NCBI GenBank assembly: GCA_031263875.1
Contig: JAISEX010000264.1
Span: forward strand, 1-5,835
Direction of reading: 5' to 3'
DNA: 5,835 bases
Source of the DNA: Eubacteriales Family XIII. Incertae Sedis bacterium
GTDB taxonomy: Bacteria > Bacillota > Clostridia > Peptostreptococcales > Anaerovoracaceae
Every line of letters begins with the position of its first letter. Position 1 is the stretch's first letter. This document shows, one piece after another, positions 4,852 to 5,835 of this stretch. The notes beneath the pieces were generated by a model. The model saw only the letters and a list, made by a program, of their open reading frames with translations, did not search any database and was not told the DNA's origin. Position numbers and translations under genes: made by a program.

Positions 4852-5835
4852 ATGACAGTAATGCTAATCGTTATCATCTATGAGGTCGCGTCGATCGGCG
4901 GCGTCAGCCTGTATCTCTATTTAAAGAGTAAGAAGCTGAAAGCCGCGGGCGACAGCATGGAGTTCTCGAACGCGGGGCGTTCGCTCTCGTGGCCGGTCAT
5001 CGGCGCGTCCATCGCGCTTGCCGTTCTCGGCTCGGTACACGTCTTCGGCATCATGGAAGTTTCATGGGGCATGGGCGCCATAAGCGTCTGGTTCTCTATC
5101 GCGCACGTCGTCCTGATCTGCGTTATCTGTCTGGTAACGGGACGTTTTGTGCGGCGCATGAGGGTCAATACCATACCCGAACTGATGCGTAAACTCTTTG
5201 ACGACAGGGTGGGCCTGCTCTGCGTGGCGGTCATCGCGATGCAGACGTTTGCCATCCTGACGATGGAAGTGCAGGCGCTCGGTATCATCTTCAACGCGCT
5301 TACGCAGAACGCCGTTTCCACGGAAGTGGGTACCATTATCGGATCGGCCTTCGGTCTTGCCTACGTGCTGCTGGCCGGCATGAAGGAGATCGGTTGGGTC
5401 AACATGATCAATACCGTCGTGATGTACGCCGGCCTGATCCTTGCGACGGTCTTCCTCGGAAAATTCCTGTTTACCGGTAATCCCTATGACGGATATTCCG
5501 GCTGGGACGCGGTACAGGCTTTCTTCGAGAACCCGCCGGCGGGCGTGGAGCAACCCGGCCCCGTTCCGATCGAAAAATATACGAGCCTCTTTGGTACCGG
5601 TGGTTTTAACGGATCGCTTATCAGCTTCGGTATCGCGACTGTCATTGCGGTCACGTTTGCGCAGGGCATCAGCCAGATGGGGCTTCAATCCACGATGGCA
5701 GCCAAAGACGAGAAGACCGTTATCAAATCCCTGTGGGTCGCGGCTCCGGTCAACGGACTTTTCGGCATCTTCACCGCGCTTATGGGCATCGCGGCTTTCG
5801 CGGCGGTGAACAGCGGCGCTCTGACGCTTCCCGCG
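4852..5835 (+). CDS. Sodium:solute symporter family (SSS) transporter, N-terminal part
   Basis: The first 328 codons are present and the frame is still open at the window end. The family usually has about 450-600 residues and 11-14 membrane helices. The protein begins MTVMLIVIIYEVASIGG, and membrane segments are visible near residues 2-24, 47-69, 77-96, 120-150, 160-177, 185-206, 252-276 and 296-320. Family-like landmarks are GRSLSWPVIGASIALAVLG (42-60), the cytoplasmic VNTIPELMRKLF (105-116), AGMKEIGWVNMINTVVMYAG (175-194) and FAQGISQMGLQSTMAAKDEK (269-288). It should use the sodium gradient to import a small solute; the substrate cannot be deduced. The ATG at 4852-4854 has GAGGAGG (4837-4843) eight bases upstream, separated by an unbroken run of T. 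It lies downstream of a sigma-54-type promoter and is transcribed away from the gcv genes. Confidence 0.9.
   Translation, partial: MTVMLIVIIYEVASIGGVSLYLYLKSKKLKAAGDSMEFSNAGRSLSWPVIGASIALAVLGSVHVFGIMEVSWGMGAISVWFSIAHVVLICVICLVTGRFVRRMRVNTIPELMRKLFDDRVGLLCVAVIAMQTFAILTMEVQALGIIFNALTQNAVSTEVGTIIGSAFGLAYVLLAGMKEIGWVNMINTVVMYAGLILATVFLGKFLFTGNPYDGYSGWDAVQAFFENPPAGVEQPGPVPIEKYTSLFGTGGFNGSLISFGIATVIAVTFAQGISQMGLQSTMAAKDEKTVIKSLWVAAPVNGLFGIFTALMGIAAFAAVNSGALTLPA

Overview
The window looks like chromosome of a fermentative, moderately GC-rich bacterium, most likely a Bacillota (Clostridia-type) species. The reasons are the split glycine decarboxylase (separate gcvPA and gcvPB), a tandem glycine riboswitch ahead of the operon, strong AGGAGG-type ribosome binding sites, and G/C-ending codons in the genes against AT-rich spacers. 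A Synergistota-like host cannot be excluded. Nothing in the window fixes the taxonomy.

Positions 1-3702, all on the minus strand, hold a glycine cleavage operon. In transcription order it runs: sigma-A promoter (3673-3702, with an inverted repeat in its spacer), tandem glycine riboswitch (about 3475-3658), intrinsic terminator (3441-3477), a 190-nt geneless leader, gcvH, gcvPA, gcvPB, and the first 38 codons of a dihydrolipoamide dehydrogenase gene that leaves the window at position 1. The genes are 1 nt apart or overlap, so they are probably translationally coupled. Together they make the P, H and L proteins that oxidise glycine to CO2, ammonia and methylene-THF. The T protein gene (gcvT), often the first gene of such operons, is absent here.

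Positions 3756-4401 are an accessory-looking intergenic island and the most interesting part. A 38-codon gene on the minus strand (3843-3959) encodes a very hydrophobic one-helix peptide with a basic tail, behind a near-perfect Shine-Dalgarno. Upstream on its own strand lies a 308-nt sequence (3995-4302) that folds into an almost gap-free three-way junction. Its imperfect pairs are mainly G-U when read as minus-strand RNA. Further upstream is a consensus-like minus promoter (4374-4401). Facing the gene from the other side is a plus-strand promoter (3756-3784) that would make a short two-hairpin RNA antisense to the 3' end of the gene, ending at a shared hairpin (3834-3863). This is the architecture of a type I toxin-antitoxin locus. 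That reading is inference; I do not recognise the peptide family with certainty.

Positions 4402-4770 contain no gene I can support, but do contain several inverted and direct repeats built on GGCAC/GTGCC. They precede a site at 4775-4792 that fits the sigma-54 (RpoN) -24/-12 consensus, about 60 bp before a plus-strand sodium:solute symporter gene (4852 to the window end, 328 codons, 3' end missing). The repeats could be enhancer-binding sites for the sigma-54 activator. The symporter substrate cannot be told from this sequence.
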